DNA from: Brevundimonas poindexterae
GTDB lineage: Bacteria > Pseudomonadota > Alphaproteobacteria > Caulobacterales > Caulobacteraceae
Direction of reading: 5' to 3'
DNA: 64,000 nt
NCBI RefSeq assembly: GCF_020524625.1
Contig: NZ_JAIVLL010000001.1
Coordinates: 558,001 to 622,000, forward strand
Shown here: piece by piece, positions 16,398 through 24,961 of the stretch
Layout: every line of letters starts with the position of its first letter
How positions within the stretch are numbered: position 1 is the stretch's first letter
The notes under the pieces: model-generated
Told to the model about the DNA's origin: nothing
Seen by the model: only the letters and a program-made list of their open reading frames with translations
Databases searched by the model: none
Program-made: the position numbers and the translations under genes

Positions 16398-17392
16398 TGG
16401 CCGGGCGCGTGCCGCCGCTCGCCCTGACCATGGGCGAACCGGCCGGTGTGGGCCCCGAGATCATCGCCGCGTGCTGGCGCGCCGCCCCGGCCCCCTTTGT
16501 GGTCGTCGGCGATACGGCCTCGATGGCCGAGCACGCTCCGGTCACGGCGGTTGCCACGCCCGATGAGGCGGAGGCCGTGTTCGGTGAAGCCATCCCGGTT
16601 CTGGACCACCCCCTGCCCTCGCCCGCCACGCCGGGTCATGCCCGCCCGGAGCATGCCGCCTCGGTCACCGGCTGGATCGAGACCGCCGTGCGGATGGCCG
16701 TTGACGGACAGGTCGCGGGCGTCGTCACCGCCCCGATCGCCAAGGCCCCCCTGTACAAGGCCGGGTTCCGCTTTCCGGGCCACACCGAGTTCATCGCCGA
16801 TCTGACGGCGGACGTGCCCTGGCCGGGGACGCGCGGCCCGGTGATGATGCTGACGGCGCGGGACCTGCGCGCCTGTCTGGTCACCATCCATACGCCGCTG
16901 GCCCAGGTGCCCGAGCTGGTGACGGCCGAGCGCGTCAGCCGTGTGGCGCGCGTGGTGCATGAGGCGATGATCCGGGACTTTGGCATCGCCCGGCCCCGTC
17001 TGACGCTGGCGGGCCTGAACCCGCACTCCGGCGAAGGCGGCTCCATCGGGCTTGAGGAACAGCAGGTTCTGATCCCCGTGGCCCGCGCCTTGCGGGACGA
17101 GGGCATCGACGTCAGCGACCCGAGGCCGGCCGATACCCTGTTCCACGACGAGGCCCGGCAGACCTATGACGCCGTGCTGTGCCTCTATCACGACCAGGCG
17201 CTCATCCCGGTGAAGACGCTCGACTTCTGGGGCGGGGTGAATGTCAGCCTGGGCCTGCCCATCGTGCGTACCTCGCCCGACCACGGAACCGGCTTTGACA
17301 TTGCCGGGCGCGGCGTGGCCCGCCCCGACAGCCTGATCGCCGCCGTAAAGCTGGCGCGTGCCATGGCCGACCGCCGGGCCGCAGCGGCATGA
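16397..17392 (+). CDS. pdxA: 4-hydroxythreonine-4-phosphate dehydrogenase
   Basis: A 331-residue NAD-dependent enzyme of the DXP-dependent vitamin B6 pathway, acting with PdxJ, which is encoded at 22820-23560. Landmarks are LTMGEPAGVGPEI at the N-terminus, the metal-binding GHTEF near residue 132, LNPHSGEGG and CLYHDQALIP. ATG 16397 overlaps the surA stop (TGATG) and its own stop overlaps rsmA by four bases. It is coupled within the lptD-surA-pdxA-rsmA cluster. Confidence 0.95.
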   Translation: MAGRVPPLALTMGEPAGVGPEIIAACWRAAPAPFVVVGDTASMAEHAPVTAVATPDEAEAVFGEAIPVLDHPLPSPATPGHARPEHAASVTGWIETAVRMAVDGQVAGVVTAPIAKAPLYKAGFRFPGHTEFIADLTADVPWPGTRGPVMMLTARDLRACLVTIHTPLAQVPELVTAERVSRVARVVHEAMIRDFGIARPRLTLAGLNPHSGEGGSIGLEEQQVLIPVARALRDEGIDVSDPRPADTLFHDEARQTYDAVLCLYHDQALIPVKTLDFWGGVNVSLGLPIVRTSPDHGTGFDIAGRGVARPDSLIAAVKLARAMADRRAAAA

Positions 17393-18198
17393 GCGACCTG
17401 CCCTCCCTCCGCGAGACGCTGGACGCCCATGGGCTGATGGCGAAGAAGAGCTTCGGCCAGCATTTCCTGCTGGACCTCAATGTCACGCGCAAGATCGTCC
17501 GGCTGGCCGGTCCGTTCGCGGGCGACACGGTGATCGAGGTCGGCCCCGGTCCCGGCGGCCTGACCCGCGCCCTGTTCGAGAGCGACGCCGGGCGGGTCAT
17601 CGCGGTGGAGAAGGACGCCCGATTCCTGCCCCTGCTCGCCGAGCTGGACGATGGCTCCGGGCGGCTGACGCTGGTCGAGGCGGATGCCCTGAAGGTCGAC
17701 GAGGCCATAATCGCCGGGGGCCCGGCGCATCTGGTGTCCAACCTGCCCTACAATGTCGGCACGGCCCTGCTGATCAAATGGCTGACCGGGCCGTGGACAC
17801 CCGCATCGATGACCCTGATGTTCCAGAAGGAGGTCGCCCAGCGCGTGGTGGCCCAGCCGGGCGACGCCGCCTATGGCCGACTGGCGGTCATCAGCCAGGC
17901 CCTGTGCGAGGCGCGCATGGTGATGACCCTGCCGGCCGCCGCCTTTACCCCGCCGCCCAAGGTCTCCTCGGCCGTGGTGCACCTGAGGCCGCTGGCGGAG
18001 CGCCTGTCCGATGCGCGCATCCGCAAGCTGGAAAAGGTCACCGGTGCGGCCTTTGGCCAGCGTCGCAAGATGCTGCGCTCCAGCCTCAAGCCGCTGGGGG
18101 GCGCGACCCTGTGCGAGGCGGCCGGCATCGAGCCCGATGCCCGGGCCGAGACCATTGATGTGGCAGGCTTCCTGCGCCTCGCCGACGCGCTCGCCTGA
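17389..18198 (+). CDS. rsmA: 16S rRNA (adenine 1518/1519-N6) dimethyltransferase
   Basis: A 269-residue KsgA-family enzyme that dimethylates two adenines in the 3' helix of 16S rRNA during small-subunit maturation. It contains KKSFGQHFLLD, the SAM-binding EVGPGPGGLT and the catalytic NLPYNV motif. The length is standard. It ends the envelope/B6 cluster and converges on the serine hydrolase gene with only 3 bases between stop codons. Confidence 0.95.
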   Translation: MSDLPSLRETLDAHGLMAKKSFGQHFLLDLNVTRKIVRLAGPFAGDTVIEVGPGPGGLTRALFESDAGRVIAVEKDARFLPLLAELDDGSGRLTLVEADALKVDEAIIAGGPAHLVSNLPYNVGTALLIKWLTGPWTPASMTLMFQKEVAQRVVAQPGDAAYGRLAVISQALCEARMVMTLPAAAFTPPPKVSSAVVHLRPLAERLSDARIRKLEKVTGAAFGQRRKMLRSSLKPLGGATLCEAAGIEPDARAETIDVAGFLRLADALA

Positions 18199-18201
18199 GG
18201 T

Positions 18202-19419
18202 TCAATCGCGCGGGGCCATCCGCTCCGGATACGGCCGGCCCAGCGCCTCGGCCATGGCCTGCTGGCTGATCAGGAACACCTCTTCGCGGCGGTGATAGTT
18301 GTTCGACAGGACGATCACCACGATCTCGGCGTCGGGCTGCCAGAGCACCATGTTGCGGAACCCCGACCAGCTGCCCGTGTGATAGATCTGGCGGTCCTCG
18401 AAGGCCGGCTCGACCTGATGCCCCAGTGAGCGGCTGAACAGGCCATAGCCCCACAGCCGACGCGGCCCGCCCCGTCGTTCGTCGGGCGTATCGAGCGGGG
18501 CATGGTCGGCGATCATGGCCGCATAGGACCGGTCACTCAGCAGGCCGCCGCGGTGCAGCGCCCATTCCCAGGCCAGCAGGTCGTCCAGCGTGGAGGACAG
18601 GGCCCCGGCACCCGGGATGATGCTGACATTGGCCTCGGGCTGGGGGGTGATGCCGGCGGGGAAGTCCGCATAGCCCATGGCCAGACCCGGCACGACGTCG
18701 TAGCCGGTCCGGGTCATGCCAAGAGGCTGGAAGAAGGTCTGGCTCAGCCAGCTGTGAAAATCCTGCCCCGTCGCCGACTCGACCACCGCTGCCGCCAGAT
18801 TGAAGCCGGCATTGTTGTAGCGCAGGTCGGTGCCCGGCTCGAACTCCAGCCGGTACTGGCTGCTGTCGAAGGTCAGCTCATCCAGCGTGGCAGGGGTGGT
18901 GCGGCGGATTCCCCAGCCGGGCCGCTGCATCAGGTCGGGGATGCCGGACTGATGCGAGATCAAATGGCCCACGCGGATGTCGGCCCAGGCCTCGGGACAC
19001 GGCTTGATCCATTGGCAGACCGGATCGTCGACGCTCAGCACGCCCTCGTCCTGCAGGCGCAGGAGGGCGGCGGCGGTGAACATCTTGCTGACCGAGGCCA
19101 GCCGGAACGGGGTCTCGAGCGTGAAGGGGCGTCCCGCCTCGCGGTCGGCCATGCCGTAGACCTGTCGGAAAAGGACCTCGTCGCCACGCGCGACCAGAAC
19201 GCCGCCGGTGAAACGGCCCCGCTCGGCCATGTCCTCCAGCGTCGCCTGCAGCCGGGGCAGCGATTGGACCACCGTCACCGGCGGCCGCGGCGGGAGTGTG
19301 GGGCCCTGCTCGACCTCGGGTGCGGCGGCGCCTGCGCCAAAGCCGGACAGGCCGGCCCACAGGCCGCCTCCGAGTAGGACGAGAACAGCGAGACCGGCGA
19401 GAATCGGGGTGGGCTTCAT
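18202..19419 (-). CDS. Beta-lactamase-fold serine hydrolase
   Basis: A 405-residue class C beta-lactamase/PBP-like hydrolase. It has a signal anchor at residues 5-25, the nucleophile motif S-V-S-K at 109-112, a Y-N-N triad near residue 195 and an HTGS motif in place of KTG. These are typical of the esterase/peptidase branch rather than true AmpC, so antibiotic resistance should not be assumed. The ATG at 19419 lies 6 bases past the era stop, in the slot where recO usually sits. Substrate is unknown. Confidence 0.85.
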   Translation of the reverse strand: MKPTPILAGLAVLVLLGGGLWAGLSGFGAGAAAPEVEQGPTLPPRPPVTVVQSLPRLQATLEDMAERGRFTGGVLVARGDEVLFRQVYGMADREAGRPFTLETPFRLASVSKMFTAAALLRLQDEGVLSVDDPVCQWIKPCPEAWADIRVGHLISHQSGIPDLMQRPGWGIRRTTPATLDELTFDSSQYRLEFEPGTDLRYNNAGFNLAAAVVESATGQDFHSWLSQTFFQPLGMTRTGYDVVPGLAMGYADFPAGITPQPEANVSIIPGAGALSSTLDDLLAWEWALHRGGLLSDRSYAAMIADHAPLDTPDERRGGPRRLWGYGLFSRSLGHQVEPAFEDRQIYHTGSWSGFRNMVLWQPDAEIVVIVLSNNYHRREEVFLISQQAMAEALGRPYPERMAPRD

Positions 19420-19424
19420 CCGCC

Positions 19425-20393
19425 CTAGATATCGAATGTGAGGCCGAACTGCGCATAAAGAGCCCGTGAGTCCTGCCATTTCGGGTCGACCTTGACCGTC
19501 AGGAACAGGTGGACCGGCCGGTCCATCAGCAGGGTCAGTTCCTCGCGGGCCTTCTGGCCGATCCATTTCAGCGTCTGGCCCTGGCGGCCCAGCACGATCG
19601 GGCGCTGGCTCTCGCGCTCGACATAGATGGTCTGTTCGATCCGGACCGAGCCGTCCTGACGCTCCTCGAACGAGGTGGTCTCGACCGCCGCCGAATAAGG
19701 CAGTTCCTCGTGGACGCGCAGGAAGACCTTCTCGCGGGTGATCTCGGCCGCCAGTACGCGCAGCGGCAGGTCGGCGCTCTGGTCCTCGGGATACAGCCAC
19801 GGTCCTTCGGGCATCAGGCCGGCCAGATGCGCCTTGAGGTCCAGCACCCCGTCGCCGGTCACTGCCGAGATCAGGAAGACGTCGCTGTAGACCCCGGTGT
19901 TGAACAGCTCGGTCATGACGGCCAGCATCGACTCGCGTTTCAGGCCGTCGATCTTGTTGAGCGCCAGGATCGCCTTGCGCTCGCGCCCCTTCAGCGCCTC
20001 GATGATCGTCTCCACGTCCTCGACCGAGCGGCGGTCGGCGGCCGAGCCCTTGCCCTCACCGATCGCCATCTGGGCCGAGGTGTCGACCAGATGCACCACG
20101 GCATCAGCTTCCTCGGCGCCTTCCCAGGCCGAGGCGACCATGGCGCGGTCCAGCCGGCGGCGCGGATTGAAGATGCCGGGCGTGTCGACCAGCACCATCT
20201 GGGTCTGATCATCCATGACGATGCCCCGCACGGGGAAGCGCGTCGTCTGGACCTTTTGCGTGACGATCGAGACCTTGGAGCCCGTCAGCCGGTTGACCAG
20301 GGTGGACTTGCCGGCGTTGGGCGCGCCGATCACGGCGACGAATCCGGCTCGCGTTCCGGTCTGGGGGGAGTCCGTTTGGGTATCGGGGGTCAA
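19425..20393 (-). CDS. era: GTPase Era
   Basis: A 322-residue ribosome-assembly GTPase that binds the 16S rRNA 3' end. G1 is GAPNAGKS (23-30), G3 is DTPGIF, G4 is NKID, and the C-terminal KH domain includes VLGRQGQTLKWIG. The start is a TTG at 20393 sharing its T-T-G-A with the rnc stop, so it is coupled to rnc. The next gene is a serine hydrolase rather than recO. Confidence 0.95.
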   Translation of the reverse strand: MTPDTQTDSPQTGTRAGFVAVIGAPNAGKSTLVNRLTGSKVSIVTQKVQTTRFPVRGIVMDDQTQMVLVDTPGIFNPRRRLDRAMVASAWEGAEEADAVVHLVDTSAQMAIGEGKGSAADRRSVEDVETIIEALKGRERKAILALNKIDGLKRESMLAVMTELFNTGVYSDVFLISAVTGDGVLDLKAHLAGLMPEGPWLYPEDQSADLPLRVLAAEITREKVFLRVHEELPYSAAVETTSFEERQDGSVRIEQTIYVERESQRPIVLGRQGQTLKWIGQKAREELTLLMDRPVHLFLTVKVDPKWQDSRALYAQFGLTFDI

Positions 20394-21106
20394 ATCACGC
20401 CTTCACGCTGCATAAGGGCCAGGGCGGCCGCTTTCTCCGCCTCCTGACGCGATCGGCCCTCTGCGGTCAAGCCATCGGTGCCCGAGATCGTCACCTCGAC
20501 CCGAAAGGTCGGGGCGTGATCGCTGCCGGTCCGGTCCACGACCCGATAGGCCGGAAGCCCGCGACCGACCTTCAGCGACCACTCCTGAAGGGCCGATTTC
20601 GGATTGCTGTGGCTGCGCGAGGACGGGTTGGCCAGCTCGGCCTTCCACAGGCGCTCGAACACGGCGCGGGCCGCGTCGATCCCCCCATCGAAATAGACCG
20701 CCGCCAGGATGGCCTCGACCGCATCGGCGAGGATGCCGTCACGGCGGCGCCCGCCCTGTTTGCTCTCGCCCGCCGACATGCGCAGGGCCGGTCCGACGCC
20801 TGCAGCCTCGCCCACGCGGGCACAGGCCGACCGGTCGACCAGTCCGTGCAGGCGCGAGGACATCTCGCCCTCGTTTGCCTGGGGGAAGTCGCGCATCAGC
20901 CGCTCGGCCACCAGCAGGCCCAGCACCCGGTCGCCGAAGAACTCAAGCCTCTGGTTGTCCAGAATGGGCCGGCCGACGGCATCGTGGGCCGCGCCCTCGC
21001 CCACGCTGGGGTGGGTCAGGGCGCGCTCCAGCAGCGAGGGATCACGAAACGCGTGACCCAGGGTCCGGGTCAGCGCCTGGACAGCTTCACTGCGGCGATC
21101 CGTCAT
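20390..21106 (-). CDS. rnc: Ribonuclease III
   Basis: A 238-residue double-strand-specific endoribonuclease for rRNA processing and RNA turnover. It has the nuclease signature RLEFFGDRVLG, a second acidic cluster ILADAVEAILAAVYFD, and a C-terminal dsRNA-binding domain (ALQEWSL to the end). Between lepB (3-base gap) and era (overlap) it forms the usual lepB-rnc-era unit. Confidence 0.95.
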   Translation of the reverse strand: MTDRRSEAVQALTRTLGHAFRDPSLLERALTHPSVGEGAAHDAVGRPILDNQRLEFFGDRVLGLLVAERLMRDFPQANEGEMSSRLHGLVDRSACARVGEAAGVGPALRMSAGESKQGGRRRDGILADAVEAILAAVYFDGGIDAARAVFERLWKAELANPSSRSHSNPKSALQEWSLKVGRGLPAYRVVDRTGSDHAPTFRVEVTISGTDGLTAEGRSRQEAEKAAALALMQREGVI

Positions 21107-21109
21107 TCC

Positions 21110-22369
21110 CTACTTCAGGACGGTGAAAAAGCGGTCCAGGCGAACCTTGCTGAACCAGCTGACCGGATTCCAAAGCGAGGCGCCTTCGTGCCACGAGAAG
21201 AGGATCATCTCGGCCTTGCCGATCAGGTTCTCCTCGGGGACCAGGCCGACGCCCATGGCCGACTGCTCGCGGCTGTCGATCGAGTTGTCGCGGTTGTCAC
21301 CCATCATGAAGTAATAGCCCTCGGGCACCTCGAACACCGGCGTGTTGTCGAGGCTGTAGTTCGGGCCAAAGTCCTGGATGGTGAAGGTGCGGCCGCCCGG
21401 CAGGGTCTCGCGCAGCTGGGTCGCGGTCTGGCCGTCGAACATCTCGGACACTTCCGCAGAGCTGATGACGACGTCCTCGACGGCCGTGCCGTTGATGTGC
21501 AGCACATTGTTGATCATCTGCACCCGGTCGCCCGGCACACCGATCACCCGCTTGATGTAGTCGGTCTTGTTGTCGCGCGGCAGCTTGAAGACGACGATGT
21601 CCCCGCGCTCGGGCGCATTGTTCATGATGCGGCCCTCGAACAGCGGCGGGCTGTAGGGGATGGCGTGCTTCGAATAGCCGTAGGTCCACTTGGACACGAC
21701 GATGTAGTCGCCCTCGTACAGGTTCGGCTCCATCGAGGCCGACGGGATGGTGAAGGGCTGGAACAGGAAGATCCGCAGCAGGACGGCGATGACCAGGGCG
21801 ATGACCACCGTCTTCAGGATCTCGAGACCCTCGTTCTTGGTCTTGCCGCCGTCGGAGTTGTCGCCGCCATCATCGTCGTCATCGCCGCTGTGATCCGGAG
21901 CGTCGCCTTCGTCGCTCCAGACCGGGCGGCGCGACGAGGTGGCCTCGGCCCCGGACGAGGCAGCAGCCAGGGCCGCAGCGGCCGCGATCGGCTCGGCAGG
22001 GACAGGGGCCGGTTCCGGCGTGTGCTCGGGCTCCGGCGTGTGTTCCGGCTCGGCCGCATGTTCGGGCTCAGGCTCAGGGTCGTGCGCGGCGACCGGCTCG
22101 GCGGCCTCCGCCGGCACGACGACGGGCTCGACCTCGTGTTCCACTTCCGGCGCGGGCTCGGCCGCCGCCTCGGGCTCGACAACAGGCTCTCCGTGGGGCT
22201 CTTCGTGTGCCACGTCGTGCGACGGCACTTCGTGCGCCTCTTCGGCGGCGTCGGTGTGCACCGGATCGGCGTGCGCGCCGGTCTCCGGCGTGTCGGTTTC
22301 GACCGGGGCGGGCGGCGCCTCGTGCGAGGCGTGATCGTCCGTTTCGGTCTTCTTGTGTTCTTCAGTCAT
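21110..22369 (-). CDS. lepB: Signal peptidase I with a long acidic N-terminal extension
   Basis: An inner-membrane serine protease that removes signal peptides from exported proteins. The catalytic part is normal: one membrane segment at about 184-203, nucleophile Ser212 in PSASMEP, general base Lys273 in YIKRVIGVPGD, and the MGDNRDNSIDSR block. What is odd is the first 180 residues, rich in Glu, Pro, Ala and His with short EPEHTPEP repeats and an aspartate run near 163-167. This makes the protein 419 residues rather than about 250-290. The extension would face the cytoplasm and looks disordered. The start ATG at 22369 is the only sensible one upstream of the membrane segment. Confidence 0.93.
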   Translation of the reverse strand: MTEEHKKTETDDHASHEAPPAPVETDTPETGAHADPVHTDAAEEAHEVPSHDVAHEEPHGEPVVEPEAAAEPAPEVEHEVEPVVVPAEAAEPVAAHDPEPEPEHAAEPEHTPEPEHTPEPAPVPAEPIAAAAALAAASSGAEATSSRRPVWSDEGDAPDHSGDDDDDGGDNSDGGKTKNEGLEILKTVVIALVIAVLLRIFLFQPFTIPSASMEPNLYEGDYIVVSKWTYGYSKHAIPYSPPLFEGRIMNNAPERGDIVVFKLPRDNKTDYIKRVIGVPGDRVQMINNVLHINGTAVEDVVISSAEVSEMFDGQTATQLRETLPGGRTFTIQDFGPNYSLDNTPVFEVPEGYYFMMGDNRDNSIDSREQSAMGVGLVPEENLIGKAEMILFSWHEGASLWNPVSWFSKVRLDRFFTVLK

Positions 22370-22421
22370 GGCAGAAACCCCCGGTGTGCGCGCGCACAGG
22401 CGTGCAAGGCCTATAGCCTGA

Positions 22422-22823
22422 TTATGTGACGGGCAAGACTTCGATCACCACGAAGGCGAGTGCGTAGGGATGCTCGTCGCTGAGCGTCAAATGGATATTC
22501 GGAGTGTGGCCGGACGGTGTCAGTCGGGCCAGATGCTCGGCCGCGTGGCCGGTCAATTTCAGGGTCGGTCGCCCGCTGGGCAGGTTCACCACCCCCATGT
22601 CGCGCCAGTAGACATCCGCCCGCATGCCCGTGCCCAGCGCCTTGGCACAGGCCTCCTTGGCCGCGAAGCGCTTGGCATAGCTCCAGGCGGGGTCGGGCTT
22701 GCGGTCCGAACGGGTGCGTTCCAGCTCGGTGAAGCAGCGATTCTTGAAGCGCTCCCCGAACCGGTCCAGCGAGGTCTGGATCCGGCGGATGTCGCACAGA
22801 TCGGCACCCACGCCGACGATCAA
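22422..22823 (-). CDS. acpS: Holo-[acyl-carrier-protein] synthase
   Basis: A 133-residue phosphopantetheinyl transferase that activates acyl carrier protein. It shows [12 protein letters not shown] at the N-terminus and the metal/CoA-binding [15 protein letters not shown] at about 53-67. It begins with TTG at 22823, overlapping the pdxJ stop as TTGA, so translation is coupled. The longer frame to 22869 lies inside pdxJ. Confidence 0.94.
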   Translation of the reverse strand: MIVGVGADLCDIRRIQTSLDRFGERFKNRCFTELERTRSDRKPDPAWSYAKRFAAKEACAKALGTGMRADVYWRDMGVVNLPSGRPTLKLTGHAAEHLARLTPSGHTPNIHLTLSDEHPYALAFVVIEVLPVT

Positions 22824-23560
22824 CGGGCCGCTCCGTCAATGGCCTCACGCATGCGCGCAATAGCGGCATCCAGGCCGATGAAGATGGCCTCGCCGATCAG
22901 GAAATGGCCGATGTTCAGCTCTCGCACCTGCGGCAGGCTCGCCACCTCGGCGGCGGTCTCATAGTCCAGCCCGTGACCCGCGTGGACCTCAAGGCCCACG
23001 GCCTCCGCCATCTCCACCGCAGCGGTGAGCTCGTCAAAGGCCGCGCGACGGGCGTCCCCTTCCGCATGGCAGTACCGGCCGGTGTGGAACTCGACCACCT
23101 GGGCGCCGACGCCGGTGGCCGCCATGACCTGTTCCTTCGACGGATCGATGAACAGGGAGACGCGGATGCCCGCCTCCTTCAGCTGCTGCACCGGAAAGAA
23201 CAGCTGGCTGAGGTTGGCGCGGACGTTCAGCCCGCCCTCGGTGGTCACCTCCTCGCGGCGCTCGGGCACGATGCAGACGGCGTGCGGGCGATGGCGCATC
23301 GCGATCTCGAACATTTCCTGCGTGAGGGCCATCTCGAGGTTCAGCGGGCGACCTGCGGTGGCGCAGAGCGCGCTCAGCGCCTCGATGTCGGCGTCGGTGA
23401 TGTGGCGGCGGTCCTCGCGCAGGTGGGCGGTGATGCCGTCAGCCCCGGCCGCAAGCGCCTGTTCGGCCGCCCGCACCGGGTCGGGATGCTGGCCGCCGCG
23501 CGCGTTCCGCACCGTGGCCACATGGTCGATATTGACGCCCAGACGCATGCGCTCGGCCAT
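22820..23560 (-). CDS. pdxJ: Pyridoxine 5'-phosphate synthase
   Basis: A 246-residue TIM-barrel enzyme that condenses 1-deoxyxylulose 5-phosphate with the PdxA product to form pyridoxine phosphate. It carries [29 protein letters not shown], and the C-terminal [16 protein letters not shown]. pdxA is also in this window (16397-17392), though in another operon. Spacing to pyrE is 3 bases. Confidence 0.95.
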   Translation of the reverse strand: MAERMRLGVNIDHVATVRNARGGQHPDPVRAAEQALAAGADGITAHLREDRRHITDADIEALSALCATAGRPLNLEMALTQEMFEIAMRHRPHAVCIVPERREEVTTEGGLNVRANLSQLFFPVQQLKEAGIRVSLFIDPSKEQVMAATGVGAQVVEFHTGRYCHAEGDARRAAFDELTAAVEMAEAVGLEVHAGHGLDYETAAEVASLPQVRELNIGHFLIGEAIFIGLDAAIARMREAIDGAAR

Positions 23561-23563
23561 GGT

Positions 23564-24151
23564 CTACCCTTTCGCCAGTCTGCGGCTGCCCGGATCCTCG
23601 ACCGGCAGGGCCGCCAGTTCCGGCGGCAGGGCGTCGGCGGGGTAGGCCGGCACATCCAGGGTGGCCAGGGCGATCAGGGGCACCCCCACATCGGCCTTGC
23701 CCCCCGACCGGTCGACGATACAGGCCGCAGCCACGACCTCGCCGCCCGCCTTCTGAATCGCGGCGATACATTCGCGCGAGGACAGGCCGGTGGTCACGAT
23801 ATCCTCGACCATGACGACGCGCTCGCCCGGCTCGACGGAAAAGCCGCGACGCAGTTTGAACTCGCCGCCTTCGCGCTCGACATAGAGCGACCGGACCTTC
23901 AGGTGACGGGCCGTCTCATAGCCGGGAATGATGCCGCCCACGGCCGGCGAGATGGCCACATCGACCGGCCCGACCGTCGCCGTGATCTTGTCGGCCAGCG
24001 CCTTGCACAGGCGTTCGCAGCGGTCCCCGTCCATGAAGACCAGGTTCTTCTGCAGGAAGACCGGGCTGTGCAGGCCCGAGGACAGCACGAAATGCCCCTC
24101 GCGCAGGGCCCCGGCAGCGCGAAATTCGGAGAGGACGTCTTCAGTGTTCAT
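23564..24151 (-). CDS. pyrE: Orotate phosphoribosyltransferase
   Basis: A 195-residue enzyme of de novo pyrimidine synthesis that joins orotate to PRPP. The PRPP-binding loop is [11 protein letters not shown], and [13 protein letters not shown] lies near residue 24. The length and motifs match the shorter alphaproteobacterial type. It is followed 3 bases later by pdxJ. Confidence 0.95.
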   Translation of the reverse strand: MNTEDVLSEFRAAGALREGHFVLSSGLHSPVFLQKNLVFMDGDRCERLCKALADKITATVGPVDVAISPAVGGIIPGYETARHLKVRSLYVEREGGEFKLRRGFSVEPGERVVMVEDIVTTGLSSRECIAAIQKAGGEVVAAACIVDRSGGKADVGVPLIALATLDVPAYPADALPPELAALPVEDPGSRRLAKG

Positions 24152-24202
24152 GGGCTGTTTCTAGCCCCCACCGACGGGCCGAGGAAAGGGCGAAGCTGAG
24201 CC

Positions 24203-24961
24203 CTATTCGAGGTTCTCGTGCGGTTTCAGCCCCCGGACCAGCAGCTCGCGCCAGATTCCCTCGGCATCATCGGCAAACCCCATCAGGTCCAGATCCTTGC
24301 GGGCGATCATGCCGTGCTCGGCCAGGGCCTCGAAATTGATCACCGTGGTCCAGTAGTCGCGATCGACCAGCACGATCGGAATGGGGGGCGCCTTGTCGGT
24401 CTGGCGCAGGGTCAGGAGCTCGAACAGCTCGTCGAAGGTGCCGAAGCCGCCCGGGAAGACCACCAGCGCATTGGCCCGCATCGCCAGGTGCATCTTGCGC
24501 ATCGCGAAATAGTGGAAGCGGAAGGTCAGCTCCGGCGTCGACCAGGCGTTCGGCTCCTGCTCATGCGGCAGGGTGATGTTGAAGCCGACCGAGGGCGCAC
24601 CGACGTCCATGGCGCCGCGGTTGGCCGCCTCCATGATGCCCGGGCCGCCGCCGGTGGCGATGACATTGTTGCGCAGATCGCCGACCTCGCCGTCCAGCGC
24701 CCCGCCCCGTTCCGACGCCAGTTTCCCGAACGCCCGGGCGGTCTCGTACCAAGGCTGGCCCGGCTTCACCCGCGCGCTGCCGAACACCACGATGGTGGAC
24801 CGCACGCCCCATGCCCGGAGCGCCTCCTCGGCCTTGGCGTATTCCAGCAGGAACCGCACCCCGCGCATGGAGTCGCCCAGTAGGAAGTCCTGATCCAGAG
24901 CGGGCAGCCGGTAGGACGGCGAGGCCATCTGGGCCGTATTGTCAGGCGTTTCGTCTGTCAT
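24203..24961 (-). CDS. LOG-family protein (paralogue 1)
   Basis: A 252-residue Rossmann-fold protein of the LOG group, often misnamed lysine decarboxylase. The nucleotide-binding GGGPGIMEAANRGA and the catalytic PGGFGTFDE motif are both present. Family members cleave nucleoside 5'-monophosphates at the N-glycosidic bond; the physiological substrate here is unknown. Its ATG overlaps the rel stop by one base (TGATG), so it is coupled to the stringent-response gene. A second, shorter LOG gene lies at 50679-51284. Confidence 0.85.
   Translation of the reverse strand: MTDETPDNTAQMASPSYRLPALDQDFLLGDSMRGVRFLLEYAKAEEALRAWGVRSTIVVFGSARVKPGQPWYETARAFGKLASERGGALDGEVGDLRNNVIATGGGPGIMEAANRGAMDVGAPSVGFNITLPHEQEPNAWSTPELTFRFHYFAMRKMHLAMRANALVVFPGGFGTFDELFELLTLRQTDKAPPIPIVLVDRDYWTTVINFEALAEHGMIARKDLDLMGFADDAEGIWRELLVRGLKPHENLE

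Noticed and set aside
18202..19419. AmpC-type antibiotic resistance gene
   Set aside because: It has the SxxK and Tyr motifs but HTGS instead of KTG and a signal anchor; it fits the broad esterase/peptidase branch.
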